From Microthyrium microscopicum (lineage: Eukaryota; Ascomycota; Dothideomycetes; Microthyriales; Microthyriaceae), in contig MU004240.1 of assembly GCA_010405405.1 (NCBI GenBank), forward strand, positions 202,217-266,216: a DNA stretch of 64,000 nt, in the 5' to 3' direction. The position numbers were made by a program, and so were the translations under genes. Positions 47,357 to 58,984 of this stretch are shown in pieces. Numbering within the stretch: the stretch's first letter is position 1; each line of letters opens with the position of its first letter. Below the pieces are notes generated by a model that was not told where the DNA came from, ran no database searches, and saw only the letters and a program-made list of their open reading frames with translations.

Positions 47357-48264
47357 TTATAAGACATTGAAGTTTGTGACGAAGCCGGTGAAGGTGAGTA
47401 TGGTTATGATGGCCATTCCACCGAGAGCTTTCCAGGTCATTATTTCCAAGTTACTTGCACCGCTGCAAGTTGGACATTTAAAATCTAGATGATTAGTCAG
47501 AAGAGTAAATCGAGAGGGATGAGAGTTGACTTACCAGCAAGAGGAGTGTTTGCTTGCGGTTGATATACTCCAAAAATGTATGAGCCGCCAGCAAGATAGC
47601 CAGCTTTTGCTGCTGCAGTTGCCTGCTGTGATGCATCCCAGACTGACAATGTATATTGATTCGTGAGAAGCTGCACGCCGGCGCTAGTCTGATAGGCTCC
47701 AGTGTCCCAATAGATCTCGCCTGTTGGTTGGTAGGACATATTCGCGGCGAGTGTATAAGTTTGTTGGTTGGCACTGCATGCCGCTACAATGTTAATTGCC
47801 GTTGGTGTTGCTTGCACACTTGTATAATTCCATGCAAAGTGAAACCAGTCGCCAGCTTTGTAGTATTTTGTAGGCTCGAATCTTCCTGGTGTCACCATTG
47901 ATATGCCTCCAGGGGCATCGCGAGGATCATAAGCAGTCGTGGCACTAGAATTGCTAACTTTAGCGGTACCAGTAGCACCCGAACCAAGGATACTGATGCT
48001 GTGTCCGGTTGCTGTATTAGTGGGAGCGTTTGTGGTAGCGGCGGTATTGGTATTGGTAGCGGTCGCGGTTGCTTGACCTGCAAAGATTGTCAGCTTGGAT
48101 CAAGGGATGGCGTCGGGAGAAGGTTTACCATTGTTTTGCCTTCTAAATACACCCTCAAAGGATCCCTCTACAGCTCTTGCGACATTTTCAGCAGCTCGTG
48201 GCCATGGCCAAGCGTGTGCAATTGTGATGAGCGAAAGGGCGGCAGCGAATTGGGGGAGCCGCAT
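47357..48264 (-). CDS. DUF7137 secreted/membrane protein
   Basis: Three exons, 48264-48129, 48077-47535 and 47484-47357, give 268 residues. The N-terminus MRLPQFAAALSLITIAHA is a signal peptide, followed by a Thr/Ala/Asn-rich linker (ATATATNTNTAATTNAPTNT). The core matches the fungal DUF7137 layout: ISMVTPGRFEPTKYYKAGDW, then FHFAWNYTSVQATPTAINIV, QTYTLAANMSYQPTGEIYWD and YIFGVYQPQANTPLA. The last exon adds a CPTCSGA pair of cysteines and a C-terminal membrane segment (ALGGMAIITILTFTGFV). It is probably anchored in the plasma membrane with the core outside. No function is established. Introns are 51 and 50 nt. Confidence 0.83.
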
Positions 48265-49143
48265 GTTTGCAGGTAGGGAGAAGCAGGGCGGGAAAACGAA
48301 GGAGCCGGACAATGGTAGTTGAGCAACAGCGAGGGCTTTTGGTGTTATAAGATGGCGATGGCAAGTTCAAAACACGACCCAAGCGAGAGAAGAGACGTGA
48401 ATTTCGAAGAGTTGAAGTTGTGGAGGTGTGGAGATGGCAGGTTGAGGAGAATTGTCGAGAAAGGACTGCTTTGACCAGACTGGCTTTTGGTGGATCAAAA
48501 TGGCTGGCGAAGCAACTGCAACTCAACAAACTGCAGGAGCAACGCAACGACAGGGAAGGATCGCTGGACCACACCTCAACTTTGGGAAGCCACCATCCTC
48601 AAACGAGGAAAGCGCGGTTGGCTGGGAGCCGTAAGAGGCCAGTGCATTGCAGAGTCGCGACCACGAGCCAATGAAATGGATCCACTTTCGATGCATTTTG
48701 CAGCTACGCCACGATCGTCCAGAATGCCCCTGCTTGGTCTGGTTTGGCCCAATTATTCTTAGCTTTTCCGTCTCTCGTCGCGCTCGTGTTCTCGTTGTCA
48801 TACATATTTCAACCTCGACACTATTTTCCGGAACTCCACCTCTATTGCACACTATCACCTGCATCTGCATAAGGTATGGAGCTTGTTTTATGATAAACTA
48901 AGGTTCTTTATAGGCTTATATATGTACAATGTACAGAGTCGGCTCTCTCATTAGCACTTGTATCAAGCTTGAGCTCGACCGTGGGATATCAATCATCTGA
49001 TGCTTCTTCCTTCCCCATTCCCCAAGAACAAGCAATAATCAACTACTGCGCTATTCAGCAGCTACAAATACAAGAATATGCAAAATGCCTATTTTTCAAA
49101 TCTTTTTTTCTTTTCTAGAAACATAACATCTTAGACCTCCTGT
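48265..49143. other. Intergenic, no gene seen
   Basis: An 879-bp gap between two minus-strand genes: the promoter of the DUF7137 gene and the 3' flank of the SURNod19 gene. Several frames of 60-115 codons overlap on both strands without similarity. An AT-rich segment at 48880-49140 fits a 3' untranslated region. Confidence 0.4.
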
Positions 49144-50557
49144 CTATTTTTTGAACCAGCTTTTGCCAGCAGGAGGCTTTAGTTGCTCTGGAGTAGCCGC
49201 AACAACAACCAGTGCGATCACCATGACCTAAAGAGCACGGAATTAGTTCGGTTGTCTTGTAAAGAGATTGAAAAGCAGGTCAACTTACCTCTGATTGTTT
49301 GCCGTGGTCAAGGTTACCAGCTCGTTGGTCAAAATCATATTTGCCCGATATCGACCATTCTTGGTCCTTGGACAGCATCGTATCCTTGACGCCGCAGTGC
49401 GACATGCTGGAGATGTGGTCAACTGCGAGCTCGTCATCACCCATCTTGCCCCAGGTGAACTTGTACTGCGGTGTTTCGGCGTAACGAGCATTCGAGTTGC
49501 AGAGTTGAGTGTTGTTGTTGGTTCGGATTTCAATATCTGTACCACCATCGTGCAAATGACCGACAGCGGCAATGACTTTTCCTTCGAAATTGGGCTTCCA
49601 TGGCACACTGGTCATTTCGAACTTGCCCTTCTCCACTGGTGGTGGGAGCTCAGAAAGACCGCAAGCATCAGCATCGAGCCAGACGACCTTGGTGTTCTTC
49701 CAGCCTGGCCGGAGTGGTCCGTCGAGGATATCGTATGTCATGGTCAGATAGACGACCTTGTCTTCCATGTTCATGTTCATCAAATCCACGAGGTAGTCGA
49801 ATGTGTCGTCAGGTCCAACATAGTATCCAGTTCCGCTCGACAAGTCCTTGCCGTCAGCATTGAAGTTGAATACTGATCGCTCATTGCCAGAGGAGAAGTA
49901 TCGCTCAGTCTTCCACGGTACTCCATTAACACCGAAATGTGGCGATGAATACCATCTGTTGTAGCAGACGGGATCCCATCGGTTTGGCCCTGTTACCAAG
50001 TGGATCATATGGTGTAGCCACATGCCAGAGTCGATCATCGCTTCTGTGCCGTTGGCATATTCTAGACCGGAAAATTGTTTTAATATAACGCATTCTCCTT
50101 TGCACGGTTTCTCGACCTTGTTGTCGTGGAAGTTCCACAACATGCCGTGCTCGCCTGTCATCCACGCATATCGGTTCATGTTTGGTGACTTGTATGGACC
50201 AGACCGGACCTTGACTCGCCGTACGCCTGGTAGAGGGTTATCGGTCTTTAGTTCCTGGAAGCGAGGAGCGGCTCCTTCTGGGTCGTTGACTTTGACGCCG
50301 AGACCTTAACAATGTTAGAAACGGAGACTGTCGTCTTGTGTTTTGTTTCAAGACTTACCAAGTGCGGTGTACATGGCATCAATAGTTGACATGTATGACG
50401 AAGATGTCGAATTGTTCTTCGTCGTCGCACCCATATCCATTCCTCCGTGGCCAGAGTGGGCAGCAGGTGGGTCGCTGTGAGGGCCATCCGGTCGTGGTAA
50501 CGCAGTAACAGCAGATACTAACAGGCACAAGGCCCGAATGCTAGAGAGTGGTGCCAT
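49144..50557 (-). CDS. SURNod19-domain secreted protein
   Basis: Three exons, 50557-50359, 50304-49289 and 49227-49144, give 432 residues. A signal peptide opens the protein (MAPLSSIRALCLLVSAVTA). The SURNod19 domain (PF07712, first known from stress-up-regulated nodule proteins) covers most of the rest: VKVRSGPYKSPN, then SGMWLHHMIHLVTGP, GNERSVFNFNADGKDLSSG, GYYVGPDDTFDYLVDLMNM and GKVIAAVGHLHDGGTDIEI. The HHM and GHLHDGG motifs resemble the His-rich copper sites of PHM/DBM-type monooxygenase folds. That suggests metal binding but is an inference. The last exon has a hydrophobic stretch, VMVIALVVVAAT, then a basic end, which could be a GPI or tail-type anchor. Introns are 54 and 61 nt. Confidence 0.85.
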
Positions 50558-53424
50558 AGTGCTGACTCTGTGATGCCTTCTTCTTCTTTTTTTGGTTCGC
50601 AGTCGGGAAGTGTTGACTTGACAGGAGAAAGAAAAAAGGCACGTTTTTACGGAAGAGACAGAGGTTAAAAATGCCTTTGGGCAACGATATGCCGTTCGTC
50701 TCACATTTGCTACTGTGCAAGCATGCTTTCTCTAACAATTTAATTAAAATCGTCTAGAGCCACGGGCAATATGGGACAATTAAGATTTGGTCCATGGGGC
50801 TCACAAGCCAAAGCTTTGATAATGGTCTCGTCTGATCTTGATACAGATTGACTATCGCTCAACCCGCTAAGTACAGGCTACCGATTCCTCACAGTGCACG
50901 GGGTCCAATTCATTTGTGTGAATAGGTAATAAATTTCCATCAAGAAAGCTGGCTTGTTATTCGTCCGAAACGTCTTGCTTGGGCCTCGCCACCTATCCTT
51001 TTGACGTAGACTGGATACTGGTAGAAAATCGGCCCTGATCAAGAGAGCGATGAACGACTTATCTGTACGACCTCCTAGAATCGCAAAACTGTGGGCTATG
51101 AATGCCGCCCTATCTGCCCACTTCTTTGGTTCCCTAGATCATCCCAACTCAGGCACGCGAGCGAGGCGTTTCGAGATGAGTTTATGGCTATATGAGTATA
51201 TGTCCGACTCCACAACTAATATCGGCTACCAGATACATAGAAAAGGCTTTTTAGTTTTTGCCCAGGAGTCGATCATCACTATATTGTTGCCCACACTGTG
51301 CAGGGCCTGGAGGGCAAAACTGCTCAGTCACTTGCATTTTTTTGCCCCAAGTCCAGGGTCCAGACAAGACTGATCAGAAGCATGCAACTAATCTCCGCAT
51401 GCCTCTCGTCGCGGCAGTGTCAGATAAACTTTATCGGGGACTAATTGTGATTGGATCCCTCACTATAATCTCGCTCGCATATTCACCAGGGCTATCAGTT
51501 ATTCAAGACCCCGTCTTCTGCACCTGTTAAACGTGAGACTATTTCTTAGCTTACAATCTAGACCATTATTCTACTCCGTCTTGGGTTGGAGAACAGACTG
51601 TTTGTTGATCAGTATCGCTTCTGGACTCAACCCGATTGGTATCAAAGTGGTGATATTATCAGCCCATCATCGTTCATAGGTATACCTTCGACCCTATTTC
51701 GCAAAATAATTCACGCTGGAACCCCTATAGCGAGATGGATCTATTTGTGGTTCTTCTTTTCAATGGGGTCATATTTCAGATTTACCCCAGCTTTGGACGC
51801 CTCAGAATAAATGTCCACCCCTGAATCCTCCTCCCTTGGGATTCTATGACCACCACAGATTATGATGGAATCTATCGAGTGCGAATGCGATAGTATCATC
51901 TTGCCAAGAGAGCACTTGGCCTTGTATCAACAGATGAACAAACTCGCTTCATCAGTAATCAACTGTGACGGGACATGGAGCACTCTTCCTTTTACAGAGA
52001 AGTTGAAACTAAGCAACGATTACCGCACTTAGCAATTTAACCACAGAATATCCAATTGACTTTTCTGCAACTGTCAAAAGAACTCGGTAGAAACCTTATT
52101 ATTCTCTTTTTGCCACGCGATGTGGCTGATCAGGACAGACCCAGTAGCCAAACTCTGGGGACACTCTACTTTACCACTCTATGATGATGATGCCAACGCT
52201 CTGCAGATGATAAGCCCAGGTCATCGGAAGCTTCTTTCACAGCGCCATGGCCGACGGGATGGGGCGAGAATCGCCTTGACAGTATTGTTGTTGAACTATT
52301 GGTGCAATGCTAGTCGGGCAACATTTCGGACCTTCCGGGATTCCAGTACAAAGTCGTATATACATCTCGTCCGAGATATATATTATATGTATTTTGGCGC
52401 CTTTCAGACCCTTTGAAAACTAGAAATACGTTCTAGGAAGGGCCATGTGGCAACCGAATCCTAGTTGGTACCTGGAATTATTCTAGAGCAAAAATGTGCA
52501 ATGTCTACATGGGATGATGCTGTCTGATAGAGTGACAGGAACACATGCGTGTGCTATAGCTGAATGGACCTATAGTATCATGTCATCGTTGTACGGGTGG
52601 CGAGTTTTTGTTTGGCCTCCATGCTCAATGTAGGTACGTCTCTATCGAAGCCGACATCCGTCCTTGTGATTTACGCAGGCATGGTCAATTACCAGATGAA
52701 GCCTCGCGTGCGCTTGTATTAGGCGAATACTTCTACTCCCGACAAAGGGCCGCATCGCCCAATGCTTTGGGCTTATTTGCGTTACTGTGCTCGATTATGC
52801 TCTGGAATTTGGCATGAGGGCCCGCTAATGTCCATTGAGGTTTGCCTCTCCGTCTTCCTGTCAGGCTGTCAAAGTCGATGAACTAGAGGACCCTAGATCT
52901 TTTGTCGAGTGCAGTCGCTGACGATCGTCAATAATCCGATTATCAGGAAACGATCTTTACATTGCTAGCAAGGTCTGGTCGCGGCGAGCCTTCTAGAAGA
53001 AACTAGGGACATTAGTCTCTGATCATGGGAATGAGCAACGTTAGGCTCGCTGTGATTGACTGTATCCATCTGTGTCAGTCAGGGCACGTAGATTGGCGGC
53101 TAATTGCCAATACAACTACCTATCTTCCAGTGCATATTCTCCGATTTAACAAAACGGGTGATTGACGCGTACAATCTTTTTTTTGTAATGGTATCTGGTC
53201 AAGTTGATATTACACCGGTCACTCTCTGAATCATGGAGTGAGGTTGGAGTTAGGCGCGGAACACCTTTCCTGATCGGGGAAGCGGGAAATCCGGACAACA
53301 GCCGCTATTCGAGGCCAGTGCCGAAAACTCTCATCATCTGCTTTCCAAGACTTTACTCATCACTAATCACCCCTGAAATTATCGAGGTGATTTCCGAAAT
53401 ACTAATCGCTGATCACTCATTCAT
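50558..53424. other. 2.9-kb stretch of short open frames, possible gene relics
   Basis: Between two good genes lies a stretch with several frames of 60-110 codons, mostly on the plus strand and one after another (about 51050-51370, 51590-51810, 52120-52416, 52608-52817). They contain membrane-like segments, yet none has an intact gene structure or a family I recognise. The succession of same-strand fragments with changing frames looks like one or more decayed genes. Base composition is near the window average, so heavy RIP is not indicated. The left 500 bp also holds the SURNod19 promoter. Confidence 0.4.
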
Positions 53425-55053
53425 ATGGTTGGCACTCCAAAATTTGCTGGCTGTTCGACGTGTCGCACGCGCAAAATCCGCTGCGACCGTGGCCTGCCAG
53501 CTTGTCATCAGTGTCGCACGGCGGGTTGGACTTGCGAGGGATATGAACGCAAATACAAGTTCATTGAAGAAAGTGATGGCTTGAAAGAGAGTTATCAGCG
53601 CAAACGTTATCTCTTTGAAGATCTGAACGCTCAAATCCCAGTCCTACAACATGGCACAAGCGACATGACATTGGCAGTGAGACACGATGTTGAGGAAGAG
53701 TACAAAGCATTGCAATCAAAGTTTCGAGTAACTATATCTCGGCTCCCCACATCAATTGCAGAACGACAGAGCTCTATCTTGGGTATGTTCTTTCAATTGT
53801 ACATCCATCTTCCGGTAGGCTGCTCGACTGGCTTGAGGACTTGTTGGCATTCTCGAGGACAAGCAACGGCAATACGTCTCATGGACCGTTATAATCATCC
53901 ACGCATCAATGCATATCGCCGTTTCCTGGCTTTCTGAACGCTTTACCATTAGATCAGCGCGGAACACTAACGCGAACTAGCATATATGCTCACTGATGTC
54001 AAAAGTCAGGCACTCTTTCCGATACAAACACATGGAGGATACTTTCATTTCATACCACAAAGAATTGGGAGAAATCTAGCCCTAGATGATTCCATATCGT
54101 GTCTATCCTCCATTTATGAAGATGTACGAGCAGGCAGCACATCTTCGCCGAATACTTTGAAGATGTATGGTAAAAGCCTGTCGTCCTTGTGGCAATACCT
54201 TCAACAACCCTCCCTGCGATTAGAACTGGATACAGTATGCGCGTCACTTATTCTTCAACTATGTGAACTCATGCTTAGCCCAGACAAGGGAAACTGGGCA
54301 AGTCTCTCAAAAGGATCTAAGCTTCTCATGCAAGAATTGGGGAGTGACAAGTTCAAAGACCCATTCGGTAGAGCTATGCTGGAATCGCAAAGAACATTTT
54401 ACATGGTCCAAGATGCCAGCGTTGGGAAAGCATGTTTTCTCGCCGAACAAGAATGGCGAAATCTGAGTCAACTACCAGACCCATCCGTGCCTATCCACAA
54501 ATACAGTACCCTCCTTCTACGAACGACGATGTCGGACTTGCTTTTGGACTTCTTTCAGCTTTTGTTCATAGGCGAATCGTTGTTCCCAGACGATGATCCT
54601 ATCACCGCACCTGTCGATTGTCACCAGCTCCAACAGTTTTTGCAATCAATTTGGCTTGTGTACTTCAAAATGGAAACCTTTTACGAAGAAACTTTGAAGC
54701 CTCTTTTGCCACCGGATCTTCCAAGGCTGTATCCAGATATTCTCATGGCCAGAATAGAGTGTTCACTCACTGCCATTCTGGCCAAACTTCAAACCTACGC
54801 GGAACAAGTCAGGCTAACAATCGACATTGATAAAGAAGCAGACATACCTCTAGATGTCGATCTTGTGGCTGAGAGAATGCAAATATGGAAGCAAGCCTTC
54901 CTTTTCGTCAAAGAACAATTTCCAATGGCCACCAAAACACTTGACTTTGGTCTCCAATTATTCTGGTCACGAGGTGGCTTTGGCTCAAAAACAGTGGTAA
55001 TTCCAGGATCGGATTTCAAGAGAACGGAAAATGAGAATATCTATCTATTCTAA
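53425..55053 (+). CDS. Zn2Cys6 transcription factor with Fungal_trans_2-type domain
   Basis: Two exons, 53425-53782 and 53981-55053, give 476 residues. The zinc cluster is near the N-terminus: CSTCRTRKIRCDRGLPACHQ then CRTAGWTC, spaced CX2CX6CX6CX2CX6C. After a linker, the second exon carries the all-helical regulatory domain (PF11951-like): FHFIPQRIGRNLALDDSISC, LKMYGKSLSSLWQYLQQPSL and CASLILQLCELM. The intron (198 nt, GTATGT...ACTAG) is much longer than the others in the window; I chose it because it rejoins SSIL to AYMLTDVKSQALFPIQTH in phase 1. Alternative short introns in this interval give no sensible product. The gene is convergent with the FAD monooxygenase, 20 bp between stop codons. 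Such regulators often control neighbouring genes, but no target site was identified. Confidence 0.83.
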
Positions 55054-55073
55054 GTCTACTATGTCTACTATGT

Positions 55074-56273
55074 TTAACTACGGGCTTTAGATGCCGCTAT
55101 CTGGGCTCGAACCTTGGCCGCTCGCTCCTCGCCTCCGGTAGCACTAAAATGACCCTCCAGTCCCTTCCAGGTCTTCCCAGCAAACATTTCACCTCGTTTG
55201 AACATGGCCTCTTCGAATGCAGCGAGAATGGGTCCAAGGCTGATGTGGTCAACTTCTGCTTTGACGATCGCTCTCGAGAGCTCCAGTGCGTCGACCATGG
55301 CTACATTTACACCCACTCCAGCAAATGGAGTCATCAAATGTGCAGAGTCTCCAATCAATGTTACACCCTCTCGATGCTCCCACTTAACACCCACAGGAAG
55401 CATGTAAAGAGCGCGAGTGACGAGGTTGTCCTTGCTTTCGAGAATGCATCGCTTCAAGTCGTCACCACAGTTTGCAAACGGCCCATCCCCTGCCACCAAC
55501 TTTTCTCGGGCTGTCTCAGGTTGTGACCAGTCGATTCCACATTCCTGCAGCCAATTCTGGGGTTGACGAACGCAAGCATAGGTGCGGATGCTGTTGTTAC
55601 CGTTTCTTTGGGACATGATTGCTCGCCCTTGGTCAAACATGAACATGCTACCATCACCAACATATTCAGATAGCCAGGGTTGCTTTTGGTCAACATCAAG
55701 TGCCCATTGCTCGATTGCGGTGACGCCAGAATAGTGAGGCTTGATGTTGGTGAGCAGTGATCGGACTTTGGACCAAGCACCGTCAGCGCCGACCACAAGA
55801 TCAAAATCATTTTCGACTGAATCGGCAAAGTGAAGATTGTGTTTTGGCGATGTGGGTGTTGACTGCTCAACAGCAATAAGTTTCTTGCCCCAGCGAATTG
55901 TGTCTGGTAACAAGGAGTCGAGAAGCATTTGGCGAAGTTTCTGGCGGTCAATCTCGGGTCGATCGTCCTCATCGTCAGGGCGCTCTGGCATCTCTGCCTT
56001 CTCATCGAGAAGCAAGGTGCCGTCAAACTTGACTAGCTTGTCGAATTGGCCTTCTGGTCGAGAGAACTTCTTGAACTCTTCAATGAGTCCAGCTTCTAGT
56101 AAGGCAGATTGGCCTCCACGTTTGTGTAGATCGACAGTGCCTCCTTGATCGCGGCCTTGAGCAGAGGGTTCGAGTTCGAAGATTGTACAAGAGATCTTGC
56201 TGACTTGTAGGAGGCGAGCGAGGGTAAGACCTGCAGGACCTGCTCCGATGATGGCGATGCGAAGAGGTGACAT
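55074..56273 (-). CDS. FAD-dependent monooxygenase, TetX-like (class A flavoprotein)
   Basis: A 399-residue intronless frame with an ATG at 56273. The Rossmann dinucleotide-binding start is LRIAIIGAGPAGLTLARLLQ (GxGxxG). The DG motif is DLVVGADGAWSKVRS, and the FAD ribityl motif is LIGDSAHLMTPFAGVGVNVA. The substrate-side block QGGTVDLHKRGGQSALLEAG is the one seen in TetX and related fungal enzymes. The length is that of the one-domain PHBH-fold group, without the extra C-terminal thioredoxin-like domain of phenol hydroxylases. It should use NADPH, FAD and O2 to hydroxylate a small aromatic or polyketide-like substrate. TetX itself inactivates tetracyclines, but fungal relatives have mostly unknown substrates. 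Confidence 0.92.
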   Translation of the reverse strand: MSPLRIAIIGAGPAGLTLARLLQVSKISCTIFELEPSAQGRDQGGTVDLHKRGGQSALLEAGLIEEFKKFSRPEGQFDKLVKFDGTLLLDEKAEMPERPDDEDDRPEIDRQKLRQMLLDSLLPDTIRWGKKLIAVEQSTPTSPKHNLHFADSVENDFDLVVGADGAWSKVRSLLTNIKPHYSGVTAIEQWALDVDQKQPWLSEYVGDGSMFMFDQGRAIMSQRNGNNSIRTYACVRQPQNWLQECGIDWSQPETAREKLVAGDGPFANCGDDLKRCILESKDNLVTRALYMLPVGVKWEHREGVTLIGDSAHLMTPFAGVGVNVAMVDALELSRAIVKAEVDHISLGPILAAFEEAMFKRGEMFAGKTWKGLEGHFSATGGEERAAKVRAQIAASKARS

Positions 56274-57250
56274 GGTGAACTTGACGAAAATATCGATGTT
56301 ATGTTTGTGAATTGGTTTTGATATAATATGTGTAACGATGATATGATGACTTTGATGAGATGAATTGAATTGAATGATTTCAAGTATTAACGCAGGTTCA
56401 AGCCTCTTCTTATACCCATACTTCCACTGCTGCCTGGACTATTTAATTCGCACTTATTTGTCCCCATTTCAAAGCAAGATAAGGTGGATTGGACACTTCG
56501 CAGAAAGAACCATCGGTCAAGAACAAAAGGTGCAAAACGTGGCGCTGCAGTAACGATCTTCGCCTTGAGATCTCGGCTTTCCAATTGGCTGAATCGCAGG
56601 ATGGTCCTTCAGTTTGAGGCAATGGCGGCCGAGCTTTACAGGGATTGAGCTTTTGATCCATGTTTATGATTGGGTACTTCGCAACATCAACTCGCAGTAT
56701 TTCAGCCTTATAGCCATGTATGCTGGGACGCGCAGTGATAGTCTGTGTTCCAAAGATAGAAACATAGAGCGATACCCGGTATAAGTATATATCTAGACAC
56801 GTGTATCTGTTTTCATGCTAGCTATTAAAACGGTGATGGATATAAAAGTTGTTGTTAGATCGTCCTGTATCGATTTGATCATCCTGTCTCTGTACCTAGA
56901 ATCACAAAGCTGTCCACAAGTCATGAGATTCTATATTACAGACAATTTCAATCCATATGGTAAAGATACATTTCCATCAATTGACTCTGGGAGAAATGGC
57001 TTCAGGCTTAGAAGTGATTTCGAGCAGATACACTGTAATCAGGATTATTTGACTTCTGGATGACATTTTCTAATTCTATGTGTAGTTCGCTCATGGAATT
57101 ACACACGATTCATAAAGGCTGAGATATTGAATGCTAATTGCAGAAGAAGACATGTAGTCTTTCTTCCGTTGGTTTTGTTTTGCTTACACGCAGATGATGT
57201 CGATTGGAAGCCAAGTCAGCTTCACAATCGTTCGTGGAGCAGAAGTACAG
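56274..57250. other. Intergenic, no gene seen
   Basis: A 977-bp gap with only short unrelated frames. It holds the promoter of the FAD monooxygenase and the 3' flank of the serine hydrolase. AT content rises at 56780-57130 but does not reach the level of the block at the right end. Confidence 0.4.
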
Positions 57251-58984
57251 CTACACATAGGACTCCTTCATGGCCTCCTCGTCAGCCACTCTGCTGAAAG
57301 TTGTCGTACCCTCACTTAATGGCCCCATATGTCCAACCCACTCAATTTCCAGAGCAGCGACTCTACCGTCCCTACCACGCTTGAACTCGCCTGGGAAACA
57401 CTGGTTGAGCAATGTAGGATTCCAAGGTGTCGTGATAGCCACAGCCCAGTAGTCGGCGAAAGCATGATGCAGACGGAGCTGATACTTGTAAGTCATTTCC
57501 GGACGGTCGGCGACCAGGACCATTTCCTCTAACTTTCCAGGGTGTGATTCTTCACGCAACGTGATGGTACCATAGCCGGGGTCAGAATAAGATCCAATCA
57601 GCTCGCTTGTCTTGAATGTGGAGGCAATGTTGGTCTCTGGACAGCTGGGGAAAGCATGCTTGATAGGATCCTCGATCTGGCCGGTTGCAAAATCAATTCT
57701 CTTCTCCCATCTAAAATGATGTTAGCAAGTTCCATTACAAGTAGCGAAGGGAGATTTTACGAGCTGTCGAAGTCGAACCGGTCGGCTTGCGGAATACCCA
57801 GCTTGTCTCCCATCAACTGGTAAGCAAGTATATCTTCGACAGCATTTGATGTGTATGCAGTATTGCCGAAAGCAACAACCCCAAACTTCTTATCAGGAAG
57901 CCAGTATACCTGACTTCCATAAGCATGCATCCCTCCGCTGTGTAGATAGAGCAAGTGGCCTTTATAAAGTGTTCTTTGCCACCCAAGTGAATACAACGAG
58001 ACCTCAATGCCACCGCCTGGGGCTGTGGTTACAATTGACCTAGACTTCTTGATGTCTTTATGGACCTCCGACGAGAACGGTTCTGTTTCAAACAACAGGC
58101 ACTTGACCCATTTCGCATAGTCAAGAACTGTCGAAAATGCACCACCCGCACCACTGATCTCCTCAACTTCCAAAAAATCAACCCATCTGTATTCACCGTT
58201 CTGCTTGTCCCAGTAGTAGCCATCTGCTAGATGATCGTCTGCTTTTTTGGCCTCGTCTAGGTTCAGGAAGGTCGACTTCATATCCAGTGGATCCCAAATA
58301 TGCTCTTTCAGCACCTTTTCCAAGGACTTCCCTGACACTGTCTCCAAAATATGCGATAATACCACATACATGAAGTTGCAATAATGGAAGGTTGATCTCG
58401 GCTCCAAAACCATAGGTAGATTGCGAAGATTGCGCGTAACCGCCTTGGGCGTGACTCGTACTCCATTCTCTTCGCGGGCTGTGGAATTGAACTGGTCAGT
58501 CATGCCGGTTCTATGGCCGACAGCATCATCAAGAGTGACATGCTTGGTCGCCCACTCGTCTTGCAGGACAAAGTCTTCAGGAATGATGGAAGCTATTGTT
58601 GTCGACCAGCCTTTGGACAGCAAAGGCTCCGATTTGGAGTGGATGATCTCAGAAAGAGCTGCTGCTGTATGGGCTTTGGTAGTGGATGCGCAATACCAAA
58701 GTGTCTGAGCTGTAGCCGATATTTGTCCTTGGAGAGTAGCGTATCCGTAGCCCTATTACCAAGAGTTAACACTACTGTTTTGCCATAGCTAATGGAAAGA
58801 TAAGATCGTCAGGAGAAATCACCTCTGCATAAACATTCTCGCCATCGATGACTGCCAGTGAAATGCCCGGGACTTTCCACTTCTCCATTGTCTCCTTCAC
58901 AAATGTACCAAACTCCTTCGTCAACGGATTCTTCTCTTTAGCTTCAGCATGTTTTGTTGAGGAGTCTTCTTCGACCTCTGCCAT
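57251..58984 (-). CDS. Beta-lactamase-fold serine hydrolase (class C / D-aminopeptidase-like)
   Basis: Three exons, 58984-58823, 58752-57761 and 57710-57251, give 537 residues. The catalytic SxxK is STTK in TLWYCASTTKAHTAAAL, the Y-x-N motif is YCN in FHYCNFMYVVLSHILE, and the third motif is probably HSGG in LLYLHSGGMHAYG. The start (VPGISLAVIDGENVYAEGYG, YATLQGQ) is the usual opening of the family. A C-terminal beta-sandwich extension (residues about 400-537: GYGTITLREESHPGKLEEMV) is common in fungal members. There is no signal peptide, so the enzyme is probably cytosolic. Substrates could be esters, lactones or D-amino-acid amides; no antibiotic role is implied. Introns are 70 and 50 nt. 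Confidence 0.9.

Noticed and set aside
57251-58984. Horizontal transfer of a bacterial beta-lactamase
   Set aside because: The family is common in fungi, the gene has two normal fungal introns and its composition fits its neighbours.
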